A stretch of DNA of 25,579 bases from Proteiniphilum sp. UBA5384 (GTDB taxonomy: Bacteria; Bacteroidota; Bacteroidia; Bacteroidales; Dysgonomonadaceae), in NCBI RefSeq assembly GCF_002410825.1, contig NZ_DHOS01000047.1:1-25579 (forward strand). The letters are read 5' to 3'. Of the stretch, positions 14,076 to 23,651 are shown in pieces (within the stretch, counting starts at the first letter, position 1; the number at the start of each line of letters is the position of its first letter). The position numbers and the translations under genes are program-made. Below the pieces are notes generated by a model. That model searched no databases. It was not told where the DNA came from and was given only the letters and a program-made list of their open reading frames with translations.

Positions 14076-17000
14076 ATGATGGAAAAATTGATGACTACTC
14101 TGATCCATCGCCGCTGGTTGATGCTGACGATTTTCATTATCTTGTCAGCCATCGGCATTTACGCCTGGCGGCAACTGGCCATCGATGCTTATCCCGATAT
14201 CGCCGACGTGTCGGTGGGTGTGGCCACGCAAGTGCCGGGACTGGCTGTTACCGAGATAGAACAGCAAATCACCATTCCGCTCGAACGGGAGCTCAACGGC
14301 ATTCCCCGTCTAAAAATCATGCGGAGCAAGAATTTTTTCGGCTTATCCAAAATAACGCTTGTCTTTGAAGACGGAACAGATGAATACTGGGCACGGCAAA
14401 GGGTGCTGGAGAGGATTAACGATATCGACCTGCCGTTTGACGCGCAGCCGGATCTAGATCCTCTGACATCACCCACCGGTGAAATATATCGATATGTGGT
14501 GAAAGGAAACAGAAGCCTACGTGAACTGACCGAACTCAATCACTGGGTGATCATTCCCCGACTGAAGCAGATACACGGCATTGCCGACGTATCCAACTTC
14601 GGGGGCATCACCACCCAATTCCAGATAGAGATAGACCCTAATATGCTGACGAAATACGACCTTTCGCTTAGCGAAGTGACCGAGTCGATAGAACGGAACA
14701 ACTCCAATGCCGGAGGAAGTACCTTTACCCGCGGTGACCTGAGTTATGTTGTGCGAGGGGTGGGGCTTGTGCAAGACCTGCAGGATATGGGCAATATCGT
14801 GGTGAAAACCGTATCCGGAGCCCCGGTATATCTCAAAGATTTGGGGGAACTGAAATACGGGAACCTCGAACGCAAGGGGATCATGGGCTATGTGGATAAA
14901 GAGATAGACTATGAGGACGGGGTGCAGGGTATGGTGCAGCTGCTGCGCTACCAGAACCCCTCATGGGTGCTGGAAGAGATACAGAAAGCGGTGGATGACC
15001 TGAACGACAATATCCTTCCCAAAGATGTGAAGCTCCATACTTTTTATGACCGCACCGAGCTGGTGGATGCCACCCTGCATACTATTTCGCATACCCTTTC
15101 ATTCGGAATCCTGCTGGTGATAGGGGTGTTGATCATCTTCCTCGGGAGTCCCAAAGGGGCGCTGCTGGCTACCATCACCATCCCAATCTCACTGCTGATC
15201 GCTTTTATCCTGATGTGGCTGACCGATATCCCGGCCAATCTGCTTTCGCTGGGAGCGATCGACTTTGGGATTATCGTAGACGGCACCATCGTAATGATGG
15301 AAACCATTCTCAAGAAACGGGAGGATGATCCCGCTCTACCATTGGAAGAGTCTAGCATTGCCAAACGGGCCGCCGAAGTGGCGAAGCCCATCCTGTTCGC
15401 GACGCTGATCATCATTGTGGCCTACCTGCCGCTGTTCGCATTCGACCGGGTAGAGCGGAAGCTGTTTACCCCCATGGCGTTCACGTTATGTTTTGCGTTG
15501 TTGGGTGCCCTTGCATCGGCGATGATACTGATCCCGGGACTGGCGTTCTCGGTCTATAGAAAACCGCAGAAGGTTTATCACAACCATTGGCTCGAACGGC
15601 TGACGGAAACCTACAAGTGTCAGACGACAAAACTTATTGCTGCACCGAAAAAACTGATCACACCCATCGCTGTGGTATTGATAGCGGTGGTCGGACTCTC
15701 CATCTTCGTGGGAAAAGATTTTATGCCGGCATTGGACGAGGGAAGCATCTGGATACAGGTGCAGTTGCCACCCGGCATGTCACTCGAGAAATCCTCCGAG
15801 ATGGCCACTGTGCTCAGGGATAAACTGAAGCACTTTGATGAGGTGACCTATGTGATGACACAGACCGGTCGCGATGATGAAGGAGTATGTCCATTTTCTT
15901 TTTCACATATCGAAGTGATGATCGGACTAACACCCTACAAGACTTGGAAGCATGGACGTAAGAAATCGGATTTGGTTGATGATATGGCAAAAGTGATTGC
16001 TACCATGCCGGGGTATGGCGTAGGTTTCTCTCAGCCGATTATCGACATGGTGATGGACCAGATTGCCGGAGCGCACAGCGATCTGGCGATCAAGATTTAT
16101 GGGGAGGACCTGACCGAAAGCCGGCGTATTGCCGAGCATATAGTGAAAGTGATTGAAGAGGTGGATGGCGTGGCCGATGTGGGTATCATGGAAGAGCCTT
16201 TCCTGCCGCAGTTGCAGATCGTAGCTGATCGAGACAGGATTGCCCAGTACGGGTTGAATGTCTCCGACGTGGCCGAACTGATTGAGGTGGCCATCGGCGG
16301 GAAAGCCATATCCCAAGTGTTTATCGACAGCCGTGTCTATGACGTGATCTGCCGCTATAATGAAGCGTCGCGCGACACGCCGGAGAAAATCGCTGCGTTG
16401 ATGCTCACTTCGGCGTCGGGTACAAGGGTACCGCTCTCCGCGGTGGCAGACGTAAGGACCACCACAGGTCCCAGTATGATTTCCCGTGAGATGAACCAGC
16501 GCTTTACCACTGTACGTATGAACTTGCGGGGTAGGGACTTGACCTCCTTCGTCAAGGAGGCCCGTTCCTCGATAGAGAAAGAGGTGCACTACGATCATAC
16601 CAAGTTTCAACTTCATTGGGCGGGCCAGCTGGAGAACCAGCATCGGGCGTTCGGACGCTTGGCGGTCATTATGCCCATCACCTTGTCTGTGATGTTCCTG
16701 CTGCTGTTTTTTGCCTTCGGGAAATTCCGACAGGCGGGGTTGCTAATCGGACTGTTGCCGCTCGCTGTTTTTGGGGGGATGTTGGCTTTGGTAGTCCGGG
16801 GGATGAGCTTCAATGTATCGTCGGCCGTGGGATTTATTGCCTTGTTTGGGGTCTTTATCCAGAACGGTGTAATTATGATCTCTCATATCAATAACTTGCG
16901 GAAGAGAGGAGTAGGCTTGAAAGAGGCTGTGATTTCCGGTGCATCGCACCGGTTACGCCCGGTGCTGATGACCGCTACTGTGGCGGTACTGGGACTGTTG

Positions 17001-17162
17001 CCGGCATCATTGTCCACCGGTATCGGTTCCGACGTGCAGCGTCCGCTAGCAACGGTAATTGTCTATGGCCTGCTGTTCGGAACCGTCCTCATACTCTATA
17101 TATTGCCGACATTCTATTATATGATGGAAAAAGGAAAATCAATTCAAACTACGAACCAATGA
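14076..17162 (+). CDS. czcA: CzcA/CusA-family heavy-metal RND transporter
   Basis: A 1028-residue proton-driven RND pump of the HME class with the usual twelve membrane helices and two large periplasmic loops. The fourth-helix motif DFGIIVDGTIVMME has Asp396, Asp402 and Glu409 at the spacing of the CzcA proton relay (D402, D408, E415 in Cupriavidus CzcA), which favours divalent Zn/Co/Cd/Ni over the Cu/Ag pumps that lack this D-D-E set. N-terminal IDAYPDIADVSVGVATQVPG and the NGVIMISHINNLRKRG motif near the end are also typical. The gene is visibly richer in G+C than its flanks. The first ATG of an ATGATG pair is used. The stop overlaps czcC by four bases. Confidence 0.95.
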   Translation: MMEKLMTTLIHRRWLMLTIFIILSAIGIYAWRQLAIDAYPDIADVSVGVATQVPGLAVTEIEQQITIPLERELNGIPRLKIMRSKNFFGLSKITLVFEDGTDEYWARQRVLERINDIDLPFDAQPDLDPLTSPTGEIYRYVVKGNRSLRELTELNHWVIIPRLKQIHGIADVSNFGGITTQFQIEIDPNMLTKYDLSLSEVTESIERNNSNAGGSTFTRGDLSYVVRGVGLVQDLQDMGNIVVKTVSGAPVYLKDLGELKYGNLERKGIMGYVDKEIDYEDGVQGMVQLLRYQNPSWVLEEIQKAVDDLNDNILPKDVKLHTFYDRTELVDATLHTISHTLSFGILLVIGVLIIFLGSPKGALLATITIPISLLIAFILMWLTDIPANLLSLGAIDFGIIVDGTIVMMETILKKREDDPALPLEESSIAKRAAEVAKPILFATLIIIVAYLPLFAFDRVERKLFTPMAFTLCFALLGALASAMILIPGLAFSVYRKPQKVYHNHWLERLTETYKCQTTKLIAAPKKLITPIAVVLIAVVGLSIFVGKDFMPALDEGSIWIQVQLPPGMSLEKSSEMATVLRDKLKHFDEVTYVMTQTGRDDEGVCPFSFSHIEVMIGLTPYKTWKHGRKKSDLVDDMAKVIATMPGYGVGFSQPIIDMVMDQIAGAHSDLAIKIYGEDLTESRRIAEHIVKVIEEVDGVADVGIMEEPFLPQLQIVADRDRIAQYGLNVSDVAELIEVAIGGKAISQVFIDSRVYDVICRYNEASRDTPEKIAALMLTSASGTRVPLSAVADVRTTTGPSMISREMNQRFTTVRMNLRGRDLTSFVKEARSSIEKEVHYDHTKFQLHWAGQLENQHRAFGRLAVIMPITLSVMFLLLFFAFGKFRQAGLLIGLLPLAVFGGMLALVVRGMSFNVSSAVGFIALFGVFIQNGVIMISHINNLRKRGVGLKEAVISGASHRLRPVLMTATVAVLGLLPASLSTGIGSDVQRPLATVIVYGLLFGTVLILYILPTFYYMMEKGKSIQTTNQ

Positions 17163-18514
17163 TACATAAAATATATTTTTTGAAATCTTTCCTGCCGGCC
17201 GTGCTGTGCCTGATGACTGTTGCCGGATACGGACAAGAAGCAGATGCGTACCGACGGTCCACGGTTGCATGTCGGCAGATCCCGATTCAGCAGAAAAAAC
17301 ATGAAGCGGGGAAACAGATACTGACATTCAATGAATATATGGAGAATGTCATAAATTCAAATATCGATTATCTGGCTGAAAAATATAATGTGAGTATTGC
17401 CGATGCAGTGGTAAAAGCATCAAAAGTTTTCCCCGATCCCGAGTTGTCGGTCAGTTATGCGAACAACCAGAACTGGAACCTCGAGATGGGATACAGTGTG
17501 GATGCCGGGTTGAGTTACACCCTCGAACTGGGAGGCAAACGGAAAGCCCGTATCCGGTTGGCACAAAGTGAGAAAGAGATGACCGAAGCGTTACTGGAAG
17601 ATTATTTTCGTAATTTGAGGGCAGACGCGACCATTGCATACTTCGAAGCGCTGAAGCAAAAATCACTGCTGGAAATCCAAAGGTCGTCGTACCGGCAGAT
17701 GGCCGGCTTGGCCCGTGCAGACAGCATACGGTTCCGGTTGGGAGATATCACCGAAGTCGATGCGCTTCAGTCCAGGCTCGAAGCTGCCACCATGCTGAAT
17801 GATCTGTATGAAGTTGAAAGTCAATTGCATCACGCGTTGGTACAATTGGCATTATTGCAAGGCAATGTAAATGTGGAACCGGCAGACTCCATAGGGGGTG
17901 ATCTTGGTTATTATGAACGTCAGTTCGACTTGCCTGCACTGATTGTCGAAGCACAAAACAACCGCGCCGATCTACAAGCCGCGTTGAAAAGCAATGACGT
18001 GTCACAAAACAACCTGCGGTTGGCTAAAGCCAATCGTGCCATTGATTTGGGCATCAGCATAGGAGGAACGTACTCCTCTATCGTCCGAAATGAGATAGCG
18101 CCGGCCCCTGCCTTCAAAGGTATTATGGCGGGGGTCAGTATCCCGTTGAAATTCTCCAATGCCAACAAAGGAGAATTAAGAGCCGCTCAATTTGCCGCGG
18201 AGCAACAGGAAAGGCAATATGAAGCCATCCGGTTGCAGATCAGCGCAGAGGTGGTACAGGCGTATCATCAGTATATGACCTCCCGTCGCCAGGTAGAGCA
18301 GTTTAATACCGGATTATTGCAAGAGTCGGAAACCATCTTCCGGAAGAAGAAATACAGTTACGAGCGGGGAGAAACCAGTATCCTCGAAGTATTGAATGCG
18401 CAACGTACCCATAACGAGGTGCAGGTAAGCTATAACGAGACACTTTTTGGCTGTGCTGCCGCTCTGGTCGAACTGGAGCGTGCCTGTGGAATTTGGGATA
18501 TTGAAATGAAATGA
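17159..18514 (+). CDS. czcC: TolC-family outer-membrane efflux channel (CzcC-like)
   Basis: A 451-residue outer-membrane factor. A signal peptide (SFLPAVLCLMTVAGYGQ, cleavage near residue 26) precedes two OEP repeats rich in coiled helix: TFNEYMENVINSNIDYLAEKY, the SYTLELGGKRKARI beta-turn motif, RADSIRFRLGDITEVDALQS, and the second-repeat counterpart KKKYSYERGETSILEVLNAQ. It completes the CzcCBA tripartite pump with the two upstream genes. Start and stop codons overlap both neighbours (ATGA each time), so it is translationally coupled to czcA and to the regulator gene. Confidence 0.93.
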   Translation: MIHKIYFLKSFLPAVLCLMTVAGYGQEADAYRRSTVACRQIPIQQKKHEAGKQILTFNEYMENVINSNIDYLAEKYNVSIADAVVKASKVFPDPELSVSYANNQNWNLEMGYSVDAGLSYTLELGGKRKARIRLAQSEKEMTEALLEDYFRNLRADATIAYFEALKQKSLLEIQRSSYRQMAGLARADSIRFRLGDITEVDALQSRLEAATMLNDLYEVESQLHHALVQLALLQGNVNVEPADSIGGDLGYYERQFDLPALIVEAQNNRADLQAALKSNDVSQNNLRLAKANRAIDLGISIGGTYSSIVRNEIAPAPAFKGIMAGVSIPLKFSNANKGELRAAQFAAEQQERQYEAIRLQISAEVVQAYHQYMTSRRQVEQFNTGLLQESETIFRKKKYSYERGETSILEVLNAQRTHNEVQVSYNETLFGCAAALVELERACGIWDIEMK

Positions 18515-19209
18515 GTAAGATTCTTATTATTGAAGACGAACAACGCATGGCTGATCTTCTTCGGCGCGGTTTGGAGGAGATGGGGTATGTTGCTTTTGTA
18601 GCTTATGATGCTGAAATGGGAATAAGATTGTTCCGATCGGGTGAATACGATCTTGTTATATCTGATATCGTACTCCCGAAAAAGAACGGTTTTGAACTGG
18701 TTAAAGAGGTAAAAGAGTTGAGTAAAAATATCCCTGTAATCATGCTTACAGCACTCGGCACGACTGATGACAAACTGGAAGGTTTCGATGCCGGAGCAGA
18801 TGACTACATGGTTAAGCCGTTCGACATACGGGAACTGGAAGCGAGAATCAGGGTGTTGCTAAAACGCAAGGCAGCGACAGAAACTCCGCAGGAAAAAGAA
18901 CTCAGCTATGCTAACTTGAAAGTTGATTTATTGACAAAAACCGTTTATAGAGGTGGACAAGAGATAAAACTAACCCCGAAAGAGTTTAATCTGTTGGTCT
19001 ATATGGTCCGCAATCCGGAACGGGTACTCCCACGGGCTGAAATTGCCGAAAAAGTATGGGATACGCATTTCGATACAGGAACTAATTTTATAGATGTTTA
19101 CATCAATTATCTACGTAACAAAATAGACCGCAATTTTGATACGAAGCTGATTCATACTAAACCCGGCATGGGTTTTATTTTACGTTCCGAAGATGAAGAT
19201 AAGGCATAA
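18511..19209 (+). CDS. OmpR-family response regulator, CzcR/CusR-like
   Basis: A 232-residue regulator. The receiver has E8/D9, phospho-acceptor Asp52 (VISDIVLP), Thr80 and Lys102 (GADDYMVKPF). The winged helix (~133-227) has LTPKEFNLLVYMVRNPERVLPRAEIAEKVWD, DVYINYLRNKID and the terminal TKPGMGFILR. It is the fourth efflux-linked gene in an overlapping chain and overlaps the kinase by 17 bases. It most likely activates the czc operon in response to metal. The tandem CTAA array before mgtA, which starts at the end of the kinase gene, is another candidate target. Confidence 0.94.
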   Translation: MSKILIIEDEQRMADLLRRGLEEMGYVAFVAYDAEMGIRLFRSGEYDLVISDIVLPKKNGFELVKEVKELSKNIPVIMLTALGTTDDKLEGFDAGADDYMVKPFDIRELEARIRVLLKRKAATETPQEKELSYANLKVDLLTKTVYRGGQEIKLTPKEFNLLVYMVRNPERVLPRAEIAEKVWDTHFDTGTNFIDVYINYLRNKIDRNFDTKLIHTKPGMGFILRSEDEDKA

Positions 19210-20563
19210 ACTGACCTTGAGATATACTGGTGTTACCGCCGCCATCTTTTCGGTTGTGGTTTTGGTCGTTTTTTTCTTTTCCGAGCATACCCGTGAGAAG
19301 GAGTTTTTCCACGACCTTACCCGCGAGGCGGTAACCAAAGCGAATTTATTCCTGAGTAATCAGGTGGATGCCGCGACTATGCAGTCGATATACCACAACA
19401 ATCGGCAATTTATTGACGAAGTGGAAGTTGCCGTATATACAATTGATTTTCAGTTGCTCTATCACGATGCACAGGAGATAGACATTATTAAGGAAACTCC
19501 CGAACTGATAAAAACAGCAATAGCTGAAAAAGAGTCGTCGTTCTACGAAGGAAAATATCAGGGCATTGCAATGAAATACGCATACAAGGGGGTAGATTAT
19601 GTAATCACAGCAGCGGCATACGACGGCTACGGCTATGCGAAATTAACACGCTTGACCACTCTGCTCGTGATATTATGGTGTGGCGGATTGGGTATTATTG
19701 CTGTGATAGGTTACCTGTTGGCAAAAGGAGCTTTACGGCCGGTAAGCCGTATCGTTGAAAAGGTAGATGCCATCGGCGAATCGAATCTGAATACACGTTT
19801 ATATGTAAAAAAAGAGTACGATGAACTGGACGAGTTGTCGGAGACCTTCAATCAAATGCTTGACAGGTTGGAACAATCGTTCGACAATCAGAAAATGTTC
19901 GTCAGCAATGTGGCGCACGAGTTACGCACTCCGCTTGCGGCATTGATTGCAGAGTTGGAAGTTGCCCAGCTTCGGGAAGACCGTTCGGAGGATGAGTATC
20001 GGGCGGTCATTGTCAATGCGCTTGATGATGCTGAAAAGCTGAAGCATCTGACAACCGGATTGCTCGATCTGGCGAAGGCGAACTACGACATAAGCCGCAT
20101 ATCGACCGAAGAGCTGAGAATGGACGAACTGTTGCTGGATGCACGTGAGACTGTTTTGAAGGGCAATAAAAATTATTCGGTCGATTTGATATTCGACCAG
20201 GATGCCGAAGATGACAGGGTGATAACGGTATGTGCCAACGCCTACTTATTGAAAACAGCATTTATAAATCTCATTGAAAACAACTGTAAGTTTTCAGAAG
20301 ATAAGTCGTCTGATGTTCAGATATCGTTTTATGAAGGCAAAACGATTATCCGCTTTTCCGACACCGGCATAGGCATTTCTGCGGACGAAGTTGAAAAGAT
20401 ATTTATTCCTTTCTACCGGGGCTCAAACACCTCCCATATCAAAGGGCAAGGTATTGGACTCACTCTTACACAGAGAATAATACAACTCCATAAGGGGACA
20501 TTGACTATTCAAACCCGGAAAGATGAAGGAACAACCTTTGTCGTTGAAATCCCTCACATCTAA
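19193..20563 (+). CDS. Sensor histidine kinase, CzcS/CusS-like
   Basis: A 456-residue membrane kinase. Segment one (~12-30) and segment two (~154-178) enclose a periplasmic sensor of ~120 residues with scattered His and acidic residues (HTREKEFFHDL, IYHNNRQF). A HAMP domain follows (~179-231, GALRPVSRIVEKVDAIGESNL). HisKA has His242 (NVAHELRTPLAAL). The ATPase domain has the N-box NLIENNCKFS, G1 DTGIGI and G2 GQGIGLTL. It pairs with the overlapping regulator. The last bases of the gene already belong to the CTAA operator-like array for mgtA. Confidence 0.93.
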   Translation: MKIRHKLTLRYTGVTAAIFSVVVLVVFFFSEHTREKEFFHDLTREAVTKANLFLSNQVDAATMQSIYHNNRQFIDEVEVAVYTIDFQLLYHDAQEIDIIKETPELIKTAIAEKESSFYEGKYQGIAMKYAYKGVDYVITAAAYDGYGYAKLTRLTTLLVILWCGGLGIIAVIGYLLAKGALRPVSRIVEKVDAIGESNLNTRLYVKKEYDELDELSETFNQMLDRLEQSFDNQKMFVSNVAHELRTPLAALIAELEVAQLREDRSEDEYRAVIVNALDDAEKLKHLTTGLLDLAKANYDISRISTEELRMDELLLDARETVLKGNKNYSVDLIFDQDAEDDRVITVCANAYLLKTAFINLIENNCKFSEDKSSDVQISFYEGKTIIRFSDTGIGISADEVEKIFIPFYRGSNTSHIKGQGIGLTLTQRIIQLHKGTLTIQTRKDEGTTFVVEIPHI

Positions 20564-20614
20564 ACCGTTTCTAACCGGATCCTAATGGTTTTCTAATAGT
20601 CCTCTAACGGCTAT
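20560..20614 (+). promoter_or_regulatory. Five-unit 11-bp direct-repeat array (putative operator for mgtA)
   Basis: CTAAA (20560), CTAAC (20571), CTAAT (20582), CTAAT (20593) and CTAAC (20604) recur at exactly 11-bp intervals, with G/C-rich or T-rich spacers. This is one helical turn per unit, as in OmpR/PhoB-type sites. The first unit covers the stop codon of the kinase gene and the last ends 16 bases before the mgtA -7 element. Confidence 0.7.
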
Positions 20615-20630
20615 TCCCATACCATAACCC

Positions 20631-20638
20631 TACTTTTG
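20631..20638 (+). promoter_or_regulatory. -7 element of the mgtA promoter
   Basis: TACTTTTG matches the Bacteroidetes -7 consensus exactly. No TTTG is found at -33; instead the repeat array ends there, which suits activation. The leader before ATG 20667 would be only about 20 bases, too short for a Mg2+-sensing riboswitch. Confidence 0.68.
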
Positions 20639-20666
20639 CGCCAAAATAACGGCAAAAAGTTTGGTT

Positions 20667-23324
20667 ATGATGAAAATTTGGGACAAAACGAAGACAAAGG
20701 TTTCCGGATTGAGCTTCGACAGCGAAAAACTATTCCGTGCGGCTTCTCAATCCCATAAACATATTTATACCTTCCTCAACTCTCGTAAGAGAGGATTATA
20801 TGAGGTGGAGGTGGCGGAACGCCTCAAACAATTCGGTAAAAACGAGATCATATCCGAAAAGCGCAGCAGCTGGTTCACAGTGTTAATCAAAGCCTTCATC
20901 AATCCTTTTATCGGGATATTGATGTTTTTATCCTTGGTTTCCATTGTTCTTGACGTGCTATTGGCTGTTCCCGAAGAGAGGGAGTGGATGACAGTGATAA
21001 TCATCACGACGATGGTTGTCCTAAGTGGATTGCTGCGTTTTCAACAGGAGTGGAAATCAAGGCGGGCAAGTGAAGCCTTACAAAAACTGGTAAACAATAA
21101 AGTATCCGTTTTTCGCAGCGGACATGAAACGTTCGTCGATATCAATTTTACGGAACTCGTACCGGGCGATGTTATATTCCTTTCTGCGGGCGATATGATC
21201 CCCGCCGATGTACGCATTGTTGAAGCTAAAGACCTTTTTGTCAGCCAATCTTCCCTGACGGGAGAATCCGATGCCATAGAAAAAACAGCAGAACTTACCG
21301 AATACTCTCCGAAGACAGGTAGCGTGATAGAACTGAACAATATCTGTTTTATGGGTTCGAACGTCGTAAGCGGCTCTGCCAAAGCGATTGTCGTGACCAC
21401 TGGAAATAACACTTATATGGGTACAATAGCCAAAAGTATTGTTGGCGTGCGTGCAGAGACCAGCTTCGATAAGGGCATCAATAAAATCAGCATGCTGTTG
21501 ATACGCTTTATGCTGGTTATGGTTCCATTTGTATTTCTTGTAAATGGTATCACAAAAGGTGACTGGTTGCAGGCGTTTATCTTTGCCGTTTCGGTTGCCG
21601 TAGGGCTTACTCCCGAAATGTTGCCGATGATTGTAACCTCCAACCTTGCCAAAGGAGCGGTTAAGATGTCCAAACGCAAGACGATTGTCAAAAATCTGAA
21701 TTCTATTCAGAATTTCGGGGCGATGAATATTCTCTGTACCGATAAAACAGGAACATTAACACATGATAAAATTGTGTTGGAGCGATACCTCAATATGTCC
21801 GGTGAAGAAGATACCCGTGTATTACGGCATGCCTATTTCAACAGCTTTTTTCAGACAGGACTTAAAAATCTAATGGACAAGGCTATCCTGTCGCATACCG
21901 AAAAGCTCGGATTGCATAATCTCGAGAAAGAGTACTCCAAAATAGACGAGATACCGTTTGATTTTACCCGCCGCCGTATGTCAGTAGTTGTAGAGGATGT
22001 GAACGACAAATGCCAAATCATAACCAAAGGCGCGGTCGAAGAGATGCTGGGTATCTGTTCCCACATGGAGTTGAACGGAGAGGTGATAGAGATAGACAAA
22101 GGCCTGCGTCTTTCGGTCATATCGGACACATCCAACCTGAATAGGGAAGGTCTGCGGGTGCTTGCGGTTGCACACAAAAGTTGGGTGGAGAAGGACCACA
22201 GCTTTGGCATAGCCGACGAGTCGGACATGGTACTGATCGGGCTTCTGGCATTTCTCGATCCGCCCAAGGCATCGGCAACCGGAGCAATCAAACAATTGCA
22301 CGGGCATGGTGTCGAGGTAAAAGTGCTTTCGGGCGACAACGAAGGTGTGGTAAAGACGGTTTGCCGTCAGGTAGGTGTCGATACCGAGTATACGCTGTTG
22401 GGACACGAGATCGAAGAGTTGACGGACGATGAACTGACCGCAAAGATAGGCAGGACAAAAGTTTTCGCAAAACTTACCCCGATGCAAAAGACCCGCATCA
22501 TAACGTTGTTGCAGGATCAGGGAAACACAGTCGGATTTTTGGGTGATGGCATAAACGACGCTTCGGCTCTCCGTCAATCCGATATTGGGATTTCGGTGGA
22601 CACGGCTGTAGATATCGCCAAAGAGAGTGCGGATATCATCCTGCTGGAGAAAGACCTGATGGTTTTGGAAGAGGGAGTTATCGAAGGGCGTAAGATATTC
22701 GGCAACATTATGAAGTACATCAAAATGACGGCCAGCTCCAATTTCGGGAACGTATTCAGTGTGATGGGTGCCAGTGCTTTTTTGCCGTTTTTGCCGATGA
22801 TGCCTGTGCATCTGCTCATTCAGAATTTACTCTATGACGTTTCACAGACGACGATTCCGTTCGATGACGTCGATAAGGAATACTTGATGAAACCCCGAAA
22901 ATGGGATGCCTCCGATCTTGGTCGTTTTATGGTTCATATCGGGCCTGTCAGCTCTATTTTCGACATCGTGACCTATCTGGTTATGTGGTTCTTTTTCAAG
23001 GCAAACTGTCCCGAAATGGCTCCGCTCTTCCAGTCCGGATGGTTTATCGAGGGACTGCTTTCTCAAACGCTGATCGTACACATGATCCGCACCCGTAAGA
23101 TACCGTTTATCCAGAGCCGCGCCTCAAGACCTGTTATGATAACCACACTTGCCGTAATGGTTGTCGGCATCATTATTCCGTTTTCGGGGATAGGTGCTTC
23201 CATCGGGCTCGTTCCCCTTCCGTGGAGCTACTTCCCGTGGCTGGCTGGTATCCTCTTGGGCTACTGCCTGCTGACCCAGACGATAAAAAACTGGTATATC
23301 CGCAAATATCATAGATGGTTATAA
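20667..23324 (+). CDS. mgtA: Mg2+-transporting P-type ATPase MgtA/MgtB
   Basis: An 885-residue P-type ATPase of class IIIB. In order: an N-terminal cation-ATPase domain (GLYEVEVAERLKQFGKNEI), the actuator motif LTGES, fourth-helix VGLTPEMLPMIVT, phosphorylated Asp359 in DKTGTLT, the nucleotide-binding KGAVEEML, hinge motif GDGINDASALRQSDIGISV (~626), and six C-terminal helices including NLLYDVSQTTIPFDDVD, characteristic of MgtA. It imports Mg2+ down its gradient in E. coli and Salmonella, where PhoP induces it. The first ATG of two adjacent ones is used; a TTG at 20661 is less likely. The operator-like array upstream suggests two-component control here too. Confidence 0.95.
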   Translation: MMKIWDKTKTKVSGLSFDSEKLFRAASQSHKHIYTFLNSRKRGLYEVEVAERLKQFGKNEIISEKRSSWFTVLIKAFINPFIGILMFLSLVSIVLDVLLAVPEEREWMTVIIITTMVVLSGLLRFQQEWKSRRASEALQKLVNNKVSVFRSGHETFVDINFTELVPGDVIFLSAGDMIPADVRIVEAKDLFVSQSSLTGESDAIEKTAELTEYSPKTGSVIELNNICFMGSNVVSGSAKAIVVTTGNNTYMGTIAKSIVGVRAETSFDKGINKISMLLIRFMLVMVPFVFLVNGITKGDWLQAFIFAVSVAVGLTPEMLPMIVTSNLAKGAVKMSKRKTIVKNLNSIQNFGAMNILCTDKTGTLTHDKIVLERYLNMSGEEDTRVLRHAYFNSFFQTGLKNLMDKAILSHTEKLGLHNLEKEYSKIDEIPFDFTRRRMSVVVEDVNDKCQIITKGAVEEMLGICSHMELNGEVIEIDKGLRLSVISDTSNLNREGLRVLAVAHKSWVEKDHSFGIADESDMVLIGLLAFLDPPKASATGAIKQLHGHGVEVKVLSGDNEGVVKTVCRQVGVDTEYTLLGHEIEELTDDELTAKIGRTKVFAKLTPMQKTRIITLLQDQGNTVGFLGDGINDASALRQSDIGISVDTAVDIAKESADIILLEKDLMVLEEGVIEGRKIFGNIMKYIKMTASSNFGNVFSVMGASAFLPFLPMMPVHLLIQNLLYDVSQTTIPFDDVDKEYLMKPRKWDASDLGRFMVHIGPVSSIFDIVTYLVMWFFFKANCPEMAPLFQSGWFIEGLLSQTLIVHMIRTRKIPFIQSRASRPVMITTLAVMVVGIIIPFSGIGASIGLVPLPWSYFPWLAGILLGYCLLTQTIKNWYIRKYHRWL

Positions 23325-23325
23325 A

Positions 23326-23436
23326 GGGAAATCATACTACATCGAGTCAAGATTGATCCACAATAACTGGAACAATACCACCTTACGTTGGGTGATGTGT
23401 TCAATTTTTGGTAGAACAATTTGTCAGCTATGTTAA
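23326..23436 (+). pseudogene. Possible fragment of an outer-membrane protein gene
   Basis: Directly after the mgtA stop, an open frame without a start codon reads GKSYYIESRLIHNNWNNTTL and then RWVM before losing protein-like character, with a TAA at 23434-23436. HNNWN also occurs in the porin downstream (YDHNNWNFKGE), so this may be the relic of a second porin or other beta-barrel gene. The stretch is short and the call is tentative. Confidence 0.3.
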
Positions 23437-23453
23437 ATTTTTTTGTACCTTTG
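23420..23453 (+). promoter_or_regulatory. Promoter for the porin gene
   Basis: TTTG (23420-23423) and TACCTTTG (23446-23453) are 22 bp apart, close to the Bacteroidetes consensus. The leader to ATG 23734 would be about 275 bases. Just upstream, TGTTC and GAACA (23398-23417) form a small inverted repeat. In the leader, GGCAT (23596-23600) pairs with ATGCC (23610-23614), and ACCTG pairs with CAGGT near 23474-23493. No known riboswitch is recognised in this 280-base stretch. Confidence 0.6.
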
Positions 23454-23651
23454 TATCCGTTCAGTTTTGATATACCTGCCGTTAAGACAGGTTTTGAGTC
23501 GGCTGAGTAGTAGTTTCTCAACTGCTTGTACTTAAAAATGAAGCTTTTATTTTAATTCATTGCATGACGTAAAATAGGCTCAGTAAGCTTCGACAGGCAT
23601 CGTTTTCACATGCCGAAAATATCTCCGGTTGTGCTTCTTTTAACAAATGGC

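Noticed and set aside
15927..16643. A 238-codon open frame antisense to czcA
   Set aside because: It has no recognisable domain, lies wholly inside a well-supported gene, and arises from that gene's codon pattern.
20639..20666. A Mg2+-sensing leader RNA for mgtA
   Set aside because: The predicted leader is only about 20 bases, too short for an M-box or mgtA-type leader.
21981..22811. A 276-codon open frame antisense to mgtA
   Set aside because: The sense strand encodes conserved P-type ATPase motifs throughout; the antisense product shows no domain or signal.
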